Positions 1-11,600 of a stretch of DNA of 64,000 nucleotides are shown one piece after another (the first letter of the stretch is position 1; every line of letters begins with the position of its first letter). The notes under the pieces are model-generated. The model was not told where the DNA came from. It saw only the letters and a list, made by a program, of their open reading frames with translations, and made no database searches. Both the position numbers and the translations under genes were made by a program. The stretch covers positions 5,541,001 to 5,605,000 of the forward strand of contig NC_072795.1 in the NCBI RefSeq assembly GCF_028583425.1, written 5' to 3'. This stretch comes from Eublepharis macularius (taxonomy: Eukaryota; Chordata; Lepidosauria; Squamata; Eublepharidae).

Positions 1-2373
1 TCAAGAAGCTCTCTCTCTCCCATTCCTAACCTTTGGAGCAACAAACTCTCTCCTCCACTTTTGTGCAATGACTGCACGCTTAGTGCCACTAAACGTGATT
101 TCTGTCTTGGATTTCCCTTCAGCCACTTCCTCCTTGTGGGACAACTCCTCCACTGCCTTCTTTTAAATGTCTCCTGAGTGTCCCGCCTTTCTCATGCTGC
201 TTTTCTTTGATCCCTTTCATCCTACACACAAGACGCTTGGGTAGAGACTGCCTGCTTCGCCCTGTGTGCAATGCCTGCAGGTGCTTAATGCTTTTGCAAG
301 AGGAGAACTCTGTGGCTGAGCTGGAGCCTGAGTTGAAATCCAGTGCTCAGTTGCCTGTAAAGAGTTTGGGCTCAAGCTCAGCACTGGATGATAAAATAGG
401 CTGTTGCTTGCAGACGCTCACACTCCAGTAATTGTTCGTCTCTTCCATGCGTGTGCACTTTTGCTGCTCCAGCACTGGCACGGCTGCTCTTCTGCATTTG
501 GGCCGTATGTGTGTGTGTGGGTGGGCATGCACACATGCGTGTATTGTGAATTCCATTGTCTCTTCTTTGAGTCCCACCACAACTTGTTACAGGGCCTTCT
601 TGAAATCAAGAGACTGATTTCAGTCGGCGGGGAAGGGGGCCCACGCGTACTCAGTTCGCAGGAACGGTCCTGAATTAGCCAAGGAATGGGAGACCTCAGT
701 TATATGTGAATAAAAATGTTCAGAAACACCATCCTTTCTGTATTTTTAAAAAGCTGTTTGTAAATGGATATATTTTTAGGGGTATTTTATAAGAAATGAG
801 AGTGCTTGCGAGAGAATAACTGGGCTGCTCTGCGCCACAGATTTTTTTCTGAATTGTTTGTTGATTGAAGGGAAAGAGACACCCGTGTGCATTTTGAAAT
901 GGAAGAAGCGAAACATGTCACGCCCCTTTCTCTGTTATCCCAGTCAAAGGCGGCTGGGCTGGGCCATAAAGGTCCGATCCTGCTCAGCCAGAAGCTTTAC
1001 ATGTTGTCTGGAAAGGCATGTTGCGCCGGATTTCCTTATGTTATGAAAATGACTTGTTTTTCTTGTTTCTTTTGTACCAAGTTTTTTCCACAGTCTAATT
1101 CTGATTTCATCCGTTAGGTTTTTTAGTACATTATACTTAGGGGCAGGGCTTTTATTCTGGGAAAAGAGGTGGTGGAACTCAGTGGTGGAACTCAGGACTG
1201 CACTTTGGGTCAGCTGGAACAAGGGGCGAGTTTTTTAAAGTTTAAATCACCCTCTGCAAAAATGGTCACATGGCCAGTGGCCCCGCCCCCTGATCTCCAG
1301 ACAGAGGGGAGTGTAGATTGCCCTCCGCGCAGCAGCAGTTCCCCTCTGTCTGGAGATCAGGGGGCGGGGCCACTGGTCATGTGACCATTTTCAAGAGGTG
1401 CCGGAACTCCATTCCACCGCGTTCCAGCTGGAAAAAAGCCCTGCTTAGGAGTAAACACTCTTTTTCTCTCTCATTCCCCCCCCCCTTCCTCACTTTAAGT
1501 TCTCCTGATATAATATCTGTGTGTGTGTGGGTGTGTACATCTTTTCATGAGTGTTCACTTCAATAAAGTTACTGTCCCACAATCTGGCTGGCCTGTTACT
1601 CTTCCCTAATTCAGTCACACCACTGTTTGCTGAATCAAGTGGCGGGCAGTTCATGGGGACCGAGCACCTTGCTGGAGATGCGGCCTGAATCAAAGGGCCT
1701 CCGTCAGCCTGCATGGAGCTGCCCTCCTTGACATGTCACTCTCATGAAAGTGAAATACCAAGCAATGTGTTTGGCTTACGCTGGGGGGGCAGATTCTATT
1801 GTCACGTGGTTAAGTTCAGTTGTTACAACAGGAATATATTGGGGCAGAGGCAAGGGAAATAACCTGGTGGAATTGACTTGGAGATAAAATATTGCAAAGG
1901 GTGATGGGTTTTCTTTCATTTCCATAGTCTTTAGCATTTTTGACCATCCCATTTTTAAGGGGGGGGGTGTCAGCAGTTGTGAACAGGACAGCCCTATTCT
2001 GTCTCCTCTCTTGAGGGGCTTCAACAATACTGAGGCAGACCCCCCGGGTCCGTCTTCACCAGCACTATGTAACCTGCAATGTCAGCAGCATCTCCCTGAG
2101 GTCTCAGTCAAAAAAACGTCCCCAGTCCTGTTGCCGAAGGTTCTTTTTCTCCTAACTGGTGGCACAACGGATTGAGCACGGGCCCTTCAGTGTGCAGAGC
2201 GGGCGCTCCGCCACTCAGCTGCAACCCCTTTCCAGACCACACCTCCTTACGTTTGTTTAATTTGGCTTTCATTCTTTTGTGTTCAGTTGTTTTTAGTTTT
2301 CATCCCTTTTTTTCTTTATGTCTGTTGTGTTTTCCCATGTAGGAGCGATTATGTTTGCCTCTGCATATTTTAG
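1..2373 (+). other. LRCH3: 3'-most intron of LRCH3 (partial)
   Basis: Lies upstream of the terminal LRCH exon. It ends in a usable acceptor (TTTTAG before 2374) and I recognise no other LRCH calponin-homology exon here, so the preceding exon is probably left of the window. It holds one hAT MITE (1144–1443). A possible SINE head near 2145–2230 is too degraded to call. The rest looks like unique intronic sequence. An AATAAA near 709 is not tied to any gene. Confidence 0.6.
1144..1443 (+). mobile_element. hAT-type MITE, family A (copy 1)
   Basis: Ends are CAGGGCTTTT and AAAAGCCCTG as terminal inverted repeats. Flanks CTTAGGGG (1136–1143) and CTTAGGAG (1444–1451) form an 8-bp target duplication with one mismatch, the hAT signature. 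The interior has its own inverted repeat around TCTCCAGACAG / CTGTCTGGAGA, each arm next to a GGGGCGGGGCC-like block. Copies of the family lie at 38196–38574 (opposite orientation) and 60871–61181. There is no coding capacity, so mobilisation needed a transposase in trans. Confidence 0.85.
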
Positions 2374-2468
2374 AAGAGAGAGGGTTGACGCGGGTGGCAG
2401 AGACTGTGCAGGCACTGCTGGAACGAGCCCCCCCCAAACAGCAGCAGCATCACTTGGCTGCTGTGTAG
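2374..2468 (+). CDS. LRCH3: LRCH3 terminal coding exon (end of calponin-homology domain)
   Basis: Acceptor TTTTAG precedes 2374. The first two bases complete a split codon (phase 1, reading Glu if the previous exon ends in G). The reading is then ERGLTRVAETVQALLERAPP, KQQQHHLAAV and a stop at 2466–2468. This matches the C-terminus of LRCH proteins (leucine-rich repeats plus a C-terminal calponin-homology domain; VTVQALLELAPPKQQQH in relatives), which are cytoskeleton-linked DOCK partners. The family call rests on sequence. The paralogue (LRCH3 rather than LRCH1/2/4) rests on position: in human LRCH3 is convergent with IQCG, as here. A 330-codon open frame on the opposite strand (2370–3362) overlaps this exon and is spurious. 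Confidence 0.85.
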
Positions 2469-3589
2469 CGACCCCGAGGACCTTGTTCCTCTTTCCTTGG
2501 CCAAGCAGAAGAACTCCAGGACTTGACCGATGGTGGCTCGTGTCCAGACACAGGCAACGTTGTGATCAGAGGAGGAAATCGATACCCGGAATTCCTGACA
2601 GGAATAATTTGCTTCATTTCTCCACTTTTTGGGGGAGGTCAAAAAGGTTTTCCATAGAACGTTTAAACAGTTTTTGTTCTGTGTAAAGTGAGTGTTTCTG
2701 GGAAGGGAGCAGGGAGGGCTTTCACTGACTGTCAGCTTCATTTTTAAATATGACCACGGGAGGATTGGGATGTGTTCAAAACATGTGTTAGAAAACTCTG
2801 AGATTCCCAGGATGTGCCATTCACACACAGAATTCCATTTTGCTGTGCTCTTGCTTTGGACAAGACTTGCACATGGGACACTTCTAGCAAATTGAACCCC
2901 CTGTGAACGTGCGCACACACTCCTCAGGCAGCAGTTCGGAACCATTACAGTCCATATTGTTGCCCAGGTATTTTCTAGCTTCAGAATCACACAGGGTTTT
3001 GCGGAGCCTTCCTCTGGCATTCTGAGTCCCAGATCAGCTTGAGAAGAATGCCCACCTTGACATAGTTCAGCTGTAAACAACACGAGAGTTTCTGAAGAAG
3101 CAGACAACCGTTTTTGTTCTGGCACTAACTTCTGGATCCTCCTATCAGTGCCTTTTTCTTTAGGTGCCAGTGGAACCCACAGCGTCTGCACCTGTGAGAC
3201 TGGCACTGTGCTCTCGAGCAGCGCCTTGTTTAAACCAGACCAGTACTGGAACGACATGGTTAGGGTTAGGCATTCCATGTAGCTTTTTTCACACGGACAG
3301 CTGGCCAGTTTAACCAGGATGCTTGCTGGAGTTTCTCCTTGCCAGCACCACAGTTTAACCAAGCCTCAAACATTTTTGTTGAGTGGAGAAGGAGGTGGGT
3401 GGTTGAAGCAAACACAGACCTCTGTGCGTTGAAGACAGTAAATTCCCTTTGGTGCATTAAGAAGAATAGGGGGTGGGGGGTGGACCCTGTGTTGTGTGTG
3501 TGCTTTTTTAAATCCATATTTTCCATGTAAGCATCCCCCCGCCCCCACATCTTTCCCTTGTTCATTGCCTTCCCTTTATGTTTGTTCTT

Positions 3590-3800
3590 AAAAACAGCAG
3601 GATTTGAGCCCGTTGGCACCTTATGAGGCTTACAAGATGTTTCCAGGGTATAAGCTTTTGAAAGTCAAAGCTTTCCAAGAATCTGAAGATGGGAGTTTTG
3701 ACGCTTTGAAGCTTCTCTCTAAGGTGCCGCTGGACTCAGATGCTGCTGCTGTTCTACTGCAGATCCACACAGCTACCTACCTACCTGAAACTGCATTTAA
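3590..3800 (+). repeat. Penelope-tail-derived repeat (old, type B)
   Basis: Contains the diagnostic order GGCACCTTATGAG, a GTATAAGCTTTTGA block, CTGAAGATGGGAG, AAGGTGCCGCTGGACTC and CTACTGCAGATCCACACAGC, as in the better kept copies at 44800–45035 and 47905–48100. The two halves are diverged and inverted. It lies in the LRCH3 3' UTR and creates a false 82-codon ORF. Confidence 0.65.
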
Positions 3801-6097
3801 GAAGTTGGCAAATGAGACCAAGAAACCGTGCCGGTGCTCTTTCGGAAACTGAAGCCGACTCAAAAAGTCTGCAAATGAGGCAGGATCTGACGCTGCCCGT
3901 GCCCCGTCCCTGCTCCGCGTTCTGGATGGCGGGGCAGCTGCTGTTGCCCGTCTAGCTTTGGGGAGCACATTTCACACACACACTCCGCAGACTGTCGAGA
4001 TGCTGCTGGGACTGAGAGTTGTGAGGATGGGAAAGTCACGTTTTCCTTCCCACGGCTGGCTAGATGGAAAGCCTGTGCCATTCCTTGCCTGGCTCTCTGA
4101 CTCAGCCTACGGGATGTTGGCTGTGCAGGCGGCCTCCTGTGGCTGATGGAGGCAGAGGCGTGCGTCTCTGCTCGTGCAGTGTAGTCGACCGGAGTGGCCG
4201 GATAAGGCAAGGCTGTGCCAGTTCTGACTCTTGAAGATCTGCAAACCCTCACAGAGAGAGCTAGAGTGCTTAGACGTTTCTTACAGTTCGAGCATCTAAT
4301 AAAACCAAGACATATCAAGATTTCATGAGCGATGGCCTGAGGAGGCAGTAAGAGAATTGTTTACTTGAAATGCACGGGCACTGACTAAAGCGCCTAGGAG
4401 TAGGATCCTCGGCTTAGCTGCATGCTTCCTCTTGCAGCCTGGGTGAACCAGAGCATGGAGCTGCTTTGTCCCAGCCCCCGTTTGCTTCACTGGGCGTTGA
4501 CTGGGAGCTGTTCCTCCTTTCGGATCCTCTCCCCTCATCCCATTGCTCAGTTTTTATTTTGAGACCCCTTGCGGCGAGCTTTGCCTCGCCAGGCTCATGT
4601 TATCAACGCAGGTTGCTTTATCCTTGCACTGAGGGCATTCTCTTGAAGACACATGAAGAATATTTCCCGGGAAAACAGTAGCATACAAGTAAGATGGAGT
4701 TTTATTTATCTGTGGCTGCTTCTGGGTGTGCACGTGCTGGCTCTGCTACCAGACTCGCTTCTGTTTCCCAACATGGGGTTTGCAGACCAGAAGCGGCTCT
4801 TGAAGGATTGCACGAAACGTAGTGGAGGAATTGAAGGCTGTCTCCCTGTTTACTTTGAATGCTGCCCACCTTGCTGACTTTTATGATTTGGGCAACACAA
4901 CCGTGCTCTCCACAGGTTTTTGAAAGGTTATAATAGCAATCTTGTGGCCTCCCATGATTCGGGCCGTTTGGTGCCAGAGTCGTCCTGCCTGATATGCCCC
5001 TTGCTGTCACTTTCTCCACTCTACCAGCTCTCGGCACCTTTCTGTGTCTTAAGTTATTTATTTAAGCAAGGGCTTCTCAGCATGGACAGAAGCAGGCTGT
5101 GCGATAAGTTATGGAAGTTTGGCTGTCTCGCCTCCTTACCCAGCCCTAAAGATTATTGTTTTGGAGTTTCATCAATAAGTGGAAGGTTTATCATCACATG
5201 CAGTAAAACAGTCACCATCCAAGCCGTGCGTATTTTAATCCTAGGTTTGCTTAGGAAGTGCGGCCTGCGTGCTGTGTTAAGCAGGAAAGAGCAGTTCTGC
5301 CCCTGAAGGGCTACAGAGGCTTTTATGCCATACTGCCATGCAGGCAGTTCAGTTTCCAGGAAATAAAAACAGATGTTCTCATAGTCCACCCGAACCAGTT
5401 CAGTACGGCTGGGGGCAAAAGAGGTGCCTACATTAAAAGAAACAAAAAGCGCTCCATTTTGTGGCCATTTCAGTTTGACTCTTTTCCTATTTTCACAACT
5501 AAACCTTGAACAAAAGCAAGAAAGAAATCTGTCTCTTTTCAACTGGCGGTTTATTTTTAATGTACTATACCAAAAAACAAAATCCCCCACCCACTTGAGT
5601 TTTCTGTAGCAAGTTTTAAACGGTTTGGGGATTTTTGTGTGTTATATTTATGTGCAATTTTTCTTGTATTTACTGAAAAGTTTTTAAAGAAAATTGTATA
5701 GAATTCTATTTTGTGTTCTGCAGCAACAATGGCTGCGGGCCCCTCTCTTCTAGTGAATATTCAGGGGTGGGGGGCGGCGGCGGCAGCAAGGTCCCGCATT
5801 CTTGATGTTGTGCTTGCTGTTAGGTTTATTATAAACCTTGCCCCCCCCCCCGATCGCTAGACAGGATCAGGCAGCTCTGGCTGGAGAATCGGCCGTATTC
5901 AACCAGGTGGTTTCCCACTCAAAACGGATGTTGTTCAGGGGAGCCTGTTTGCTTAACTCGATCTCAGCATGAAAACAGATTGGTGTGAGCTTAAAAGCTT
6001 AAGCATTCTCACAGCCTGATGTTAAGGAGAGCAAGAAGAAGGTATTTGCTTCCTTCATTTTGTTGGCGTTGCCATTTTATCCCACAGATTAGGAATC

Positions 6098-6390
6098 CAG
6101 TGGAACAAAGGTTGGTTGTTGTGGGTTTTCCAGGCTGTATTGCCATGGTTTTGGCATTGTAGTTCCTGACGTTTCGCCAGCAGCTGTGGCTGGCATCTTC
6201 AGAGGTGTAGCACCAAAAGACAGAGATCTCTCAGTGTCACAGTCTTTTGGTGCGACACCTCTGAAGATGCCAGTCACAGCTGCTGGCGAAACGTCAGGAA
6301 CTACAATGCCAAGACCACGGCAATACAGCCCGGAAAACCCACAACAACCATCGTTCTCCGGCCGTGAAAGCCTTCGACAATACATAGAAC
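6098..6390. repeat. Long palindromic PLE-like terminal repeat (type C)
   Basis: Left arm begins TTGTTGTGGGTTTTCCAGG. The right arm is its near-perfect reverse complement, ending GGAAAACCCACAACAACC, followed by CGTTCTCCGGCCGTGAAAGC. Inner arms pair GATCTTCAGAGGTG-like and CACCTCTGAAGATG segments. CTGAAGA at 6261–6267, hairpin GCCAG/CTGGC and GAAA at 6288–6291 give a hammerhead-like core. Relatives are at 58931–59106 and 62767–62985. Family assignment to PLE termini is an inference from this layout. Confidence 0.65.
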
Positions 6391-7406
6391 AAAGGTTGTC
6401 TGAAAAGATGGGATGGGATGATGGTTTCTGCAGCTGACACTCCTTGGGCAAGCTCAGGGTATCTCCTGGGATTCCGGCTGTGGAGCCTATCATTCGTTAG
6501 ACCCCTTCAGGCAGTCTTCTAGCTGATTTTTCAGTCCTGAAGTGACAGGAAAAATCCGCGTGGCTCCAGTGCTGTGAACCTGCATGGAGGACCGGCTCCC
6601 ATCGCTGTCGTAGGTGATGTTGACACAATCACTGCAGAATCAGGCTCATTGCGTGACAAATTTAACAACCCCTCCCTCTCCTTGGGAGTCTTTGCATTGA
6701 TGGCAGAGAAAGCTAGTGACCCCTCCCTTCATTTTCCTTCTGAATATATGAAGAATAGCTGGCTCCTTCTACCATTGCTGCCCCAGGTGGTTTGGGGTGG
6801 GGGGTGGGTAGGCTATAAATCTTAAACTAGGACGTCGTCTCATGAGAACAGCATCTAGATGAACCCCACAGAAATGCATCGACAGGGCCAAGAACACCTT
6901 CTGCACTGAACTGAGGCTGTTTCTGACTCCCAGCAGTTAAGGGACCTTTTCGTGGCCGTTCAGGAACAACTGATGCTATGGTGTCTTGGAATGAGGGCTG
7001 GAACAGGTTCTGTTGCAGAAGCAGCGCCACCCCCACCCCCACCCCCAGGCCCGGTCAACCTGCAAGTTTTGAAAACAGCCACGTCTCTTCTGCCGAGCCT
7101 CTACGCACTCTGAAGCGCGTCTTTGTTGTTTCCCCTCCGTGAGCACTTGGCAGAATGCCTGCAGGATCCCGGCCTCCGCTCCTGCCGTTTCTGCAAACTG
7201 TAAACGTGTAATTAATAGTATAGCTAAAGGATTTTTTTTTTAAAAAAAAACCGTTCTTTCTTGTATTTGTATGTCTGTAAATACATTCCATAGTTTTCTA
7301 AGATATAACTTCAGAATATCATGTATTTTTATTTTAAATTGCCTGTATGCTATCAGTCAACATCTAGTGCACATGACAGTATAAACTCCAAGCCTGGGTG
7401 ATTTGA

Positions 7407-7412
7407 AATAAA
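7407..7412 (+). terminator. LRCH3: Poly(A) signal, LRCH3 3' UTR
   Basis: AATAAA after an AU-rich tract, followed about 20 bases on by a T-rich stretch. It is the last plus-strand signal before the convergent IQCG gene. Confidence 0.5.
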
Positions 7413-7430
7413 TGATAAAGCTTTAAAACT

Positions 7431-8354
7431 CACTTCTTTTTTTCTTGAGGGCGGTTTGTCCAGTCCGTTTGGGATCCCGGGCAACCTTCCAAGGGCCTTG
7501 AGTGTTTGGCACTTCTACAAGGCCCCAACGGGTTGGGATCCTCGCCTGAATATCCAAGGGTGTTTTTCTCATTGTGACCAGCTATCAGATTAATGAACTA
7601 TCTGGTTTCTCTGATTTTCAAAGGAGCTCATATACAACAAGATGATTACAAAGGGGTAGTTGTGTTAGTCTGTTGTAGCAAAATAAAACAAAAGTTCAAA
7701 GGCATCTTAAGGACTAGCAACATTTAATTTTTTTATGAGCTTTCATGAGTCACCTGTGCCTATAAATGTTGTTAGTCTTTATGGTGCCACTGGATGTTTT
7801 TTTTTATTTCACATATACGAGACCACTAATCACTCTTGCAGTTTTTCAACACAAGCTTCATAGCTAATGAGAGAGAAGTTTGTAGGGTTCAAAGTTAATT
7901 CCCAATGGGGATTTATTAACCTCTGCTTTGGTACTGATGGACACAAAAGAAAAGTCAACTTCATTGTGACCCTTCTCTATAAAATAGCTTTCTCAGGTTC
8001 ATCTGGGTCTCTGGAAATGGCATCTCTGCCAGACTGTTGGGCTTCAGAGACCTTTATTCTGACTCAATTCAGGTAAGTCGCACAGTGCAATCCTAAACAG
8101 AGTTACCCCAGTCTAAGCCCATTGGAATAAATGGGCTTAGACTGGAGTAACTCTGCTTAGGATTGCACTGCAGGTCTGTGAACTCTGAGGAAAAGAGATC
8201 ATCTTCCAGAATACTTAGTCCAAAATTCAACTTAACACCTAGGCGGATGTAGCCTCGTTTTCTTTCACAACGAGAAAATGGAATCACCCGTTTCAATGTA
8301 TCTGTGTGGCTGGGATCAGTAACTTCAGCATTACTATGTGAAAAAAAATCAGAT
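7431..8354. other. Intergenic gap between convergent LRCH3 and IQCG
   Basis: About 0.9 kb without a gene. It holds a degraded PLE tail (about 7654–7810, with TAGTTGTGTTAGTCTGTTG and TTAGTCTTTATGGTGCCACTG) and a palindromic short element at about 8083–8171. I see nothing else. Confidence 0.6.
8083..8171. repeat. Short palindromic MITE-like repeat
   Basis: CAGTGCAATCCTAAACAGAG at the left and its near-perfect inverse ending TTAGGATTGCACTG at the right, folding around CCATTGGAATAAATGG. Non-palindromic relatives occur at about 43998–44090, 47297–47390 and 32383–32440, so it is a dispersed family. I cannot assign a superfamily. Confidence 0.65.
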
Positions 8355-8374
8355 GCAAGTAGAACTGCCAACTT

Positions 8375-8380
8375 TTTATT
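8375..8380 (-). terminator. IQCG: Poly(A) signal, IQCG
   Basis: AATAAA on the minus strand, about 117 bases after the IQCG stop codon. This gives a short 3' UTR ending near 8355. Confidence 0.65.
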
Positions 8381-8496
8381 ATTTCTGGCCCTTTTGGTAA
8401 ACACAGACAATTGGTTCCATTTCCTACCCCACATCACTCCCTTACCCCAAAACTCAAAAGAGGTGCGAGTGGAGTGTTGGGGCTGTCCTGTTCCCC

Positions 8497-8643
8497 TCAC
8501 TTCTTCTTCTTTGCTCCTGGCTTCCCAGCTTTGCCCTTCTTCCCTTTTTCTTTGGGTGGCGGCTCTTCCTCTAGAAGCTTTTTGAGGGCCTTGTAGGGGC
8601 CAAGGAATCTACGAACCATCATTCCTCTCCACCAGGCCTGCAG
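8497..8643 (-). CDS. IQCG: IQCG coding exon 10 (IQ motif, stop)
   Basis: Residues 372–419. The acceptor TTCCAG precedes CTGCAGGCC. It encodes [12 protein letters not shown], fitting IQxxxRGxxxR with Leu for Ile, then a [11 protein letters not shown]-type basic tail and TGA. Phase 0 start. Confidence 0.94.
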   Translation of the reverse strand: MQAWWRGMMVRRFLGPYKALKKLLEEEPPPKEKGKKGKAGKPGAKKKK

Positions 8644-11600
8644 CTGGAAGTAGGGAAAGAGAAAGGGGGGTGGGTGGGCGTGTTTTGCCAAGAAGGGATC
8701 TTGGTAACTGTTGCTTTGTAAAAGGTCAGGTTCCCCTTCAAGATGTCCTAGAGCAGTACTGGTTCAAAGGGGAGACCGAAGGGCTAGGATGGAACCAGGC
8801 CCATGTCTCAACAAGCCTTGTGTGTTTGTGTTTGGCCTCACAAAGAAAATGTTCCCCCTCCCCGAGCCACTGGAAAAAGAACCTACTTCACTACCTCTCC
8901 CCCATGGTAAATAGTAAATACTGCCTGCCTTTGCCTCTTTTTTAATGCATAAAAGGTTTTGTTGGATTATGATCTTGTGTAATTGCCCAGACAACTGGTG
9001 ACCAAGATGAAATTACAGGCCTATCCTGTGCTCTTTTAAGTTCCCCTAAGATACGGGTCTTTGCTGCTAGGCCACTCCTGCTCTTGACTTGGATGCCTCT
9101 TCATGACTTAAGCCATAGCAATCCTGTACCGCGCAAAGATAACGATCCAGCATCTTTTTGAATGGGGAGAGGAGGATACTTGGCTGAGATAAAAGTCCCC
9201 GTTGTTGAGCAAGGAAAGGAACTTTAGGTGGATTTCAAAGCAGACATTCCAAAAACGGTGGCTGTGAAAAAGCCGCGAGGAAGGCAGCAGTAGCCGCCCA
9301 TGGGGGGTGAAGCCACTGTGATCCATAGCGCATAAGCAGAACAGAGACCATTCCAGAGCTGGCTCCCTGAACGGAAAAGCCCCGGACCCCAAAACAAGGG
9401 CCATGGCAGAAAACGCTGGAAGGCGTGCCCCATCTTACCTTCAGGATGCTCTTCTTCTCCAGAGCATCCTGTTCTACCTTCCTTCGTGCATGCTCCTTTT
9501 CCTTCCGATCTTCTATGATCACTTGTTCACACAAAAGGCACTGCAGGAAAGAAAACACCTTAAAGATGGCTTTTAAATGCCCCCCTCCCATAAATGGGCT
9601 TGAAGGCGGGGCTTCAACTCCTGGACTCTCTCACTGGTTGCTTTCTCAAGTGCCAATCAAATAGTTTTGCCAGCCTCCTTCCTTACAAGGTAGACTACTT
9701 TCATTTGATCTGGCTGGTCTACCCAGTTGAGCATAAGCCTCTGTACCACCTCTGGACAGCCCGACTGGATTGATTGTCACGTTACATCAGTGTGGGCTCA
9801 ATATTTTTATTTATTTACATTATTTATAGTCTGCCTTTCTCACTGAAACTTGAGGCGGATTACACACTATGAATCAGTACAGTCAATATAAAAGACATTT
9901 CAATAAACATGGAACAGATACATACATGCACATTTACAAAGGTTTAAACACCAGCAGGAATACAGCACAGAGCTGAAGAAATGCTGCAACAGAGCATAAG
10001 CAATTCTAAGCCTGACATATTAAACAACACAGAAACTACGCAGTGGGATCATACTGATAGCAGTAGGAGTAAAGTCTATAGTGTCTCAATATTTACAGCA
10101 ATAGAAGTAAAGTCTGTGGCCCCTCCAACTGATAGGGCTGTTTGATCTGTGGACTAGAAATTTGATTTGTGGACTGGTGGCATCCAGGGCTTGCTTTGTC
10201 ATCCTGATGTTTAAAAACCTGCATTTCTTCCTACCTGCTTAGCTAGTTCCTGAAGTGCGATCTGGTCAGCGGTTCTAGAAGCCTTCAGGGAATTCAGTTC
10301 CTGCTGCTTGGCCTCTGTGTCCTTCTCGTACTTCTCCATCCAGTATTCCAGCTTCTCTTCTATGATCTGATTGTGATGGACACACACCGGGGATTGAGTG
10401 TCTGTCCCCTGCACGTTCCAGGGCCCCACAGCAGGCAGGGGGCAGCATCCTCTCAAGAGGCAAACTGCATCAACATTCTCAGCAAAGAGATCAGTAGAGA
10501 TCCAGGAGAAGAATACTCATTTACACCACTGAAACTATACAGCTTAATGTTACTGATAACTGATAAACTCCTAAAGTTTCTGCAGCCCAAATACTGGCAA
10601 TTGTGAGCCCTTTATTAGGAAGTGGCACACGTGAGGTCTCATGGTAAGTAATAAATATACACAGGAACTCCCCGAGTGATTGTTTTAGTACACCCTGCTT
10701 CCTACTATATAAAATGCTAACCGTGTTCCAGACAACTTACTTCCTACCCTGGTGCACCGCCAGAGGGCGCTGCTGTGCAGGGAAGCCCAGAAGAGGCAGC
10801 CCGTCCCTCTGACAGCGCGCTGCAGCGGGAAGCTCAGGCAGGGATCAGGTGCAGAGCAGGCAGCAATGCCTCCTCTCCCCACCCACCCCCGCCTTCACCC
10901 AGCTAGAAACAGGAGCGGAGCAGGTGGCAATGCTCGCCCCCCGCCTTCACCCAGCTGGGATCAGGAGCGGAGCAGGTGGATTCCTGGCAACTGTTCACCT
11001 CCATCATTTCCCTTTCTGTAAATCACGAAACCTTTTTGTCTTATACAAATCTGTGCCTGCCATTCCCTTTACATGTTGGTTATTCTAGCATGTCACCTAT
11101 CCCTCTAATATAGTCTAACTTAAAAGATTTCTTTTTAAAAGAGCCACAAGTTGCTGGCCTCTGTCTTATGTATTTATTTTTGTATTTATTTTAAAAATTT
11201 CTACTCGATTTCTGCTTTCCACTCGATTCAGGGTCCCCTGGGCAGCGAACATTAAAAGAAAGCATTAAAGCATTATGGGATGACAGGATGTCGGAACACT
11301 CTGATAAGTGGAAAGGGGGGACTCAAAGGACAGTTTCTAACATCAGCTGAACCTCTCTAGACTCCACGTCCTAACTGCTTTTTCCACTTAGAAAGTTACT
11401 TCTCTTGTTTGAGATGCAGAGGAGTTAGCCGTGTTAGTCTGTGGTAGCAAAATCAAAAAGAGTCCAGTAGCACCTTTAAGACTAACCAATTTTACTGTAG
11501 CATAAGCTTTCGAGAATCAAGTTCTCTTTGTCAGATACATGGTCCCATTTGACCAGTTTCTGTACCATGCATCTGACGAAGAGAACTGTGGTTCTCGAAA

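Larger units (their letters stand above)
2469..7430 (+). other. LRCH3: LRCH3 3' UTR (about 5 kb, end inferred)
   Basis: Runs from the stop codon to a poly(A) signal at 7407. It contains AU-rich stretches typical of long 3' UTRs (about 5625–5720 and 7255–7400), a PLE tail relic (about 3590–3800) and a long palindromic repeat (6098–6390). I see no splice-site pair or protein-coding signal inside. Earlier polyadenylation is possible, so the full extent is an inference. Confidence 0.55.

Noticed and set aside
3255-3272. Telomere-like GGTTAGGGTTAGG
   Set aside because: Only two units; no array.
2370-3362. 330-codon minus-strand ORF
   Set aside because: It overlaps the LRCH3 terminal exon antisense, has no recognisable domain, and covers mostly 3' UTR. 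Chance openness is more likely.
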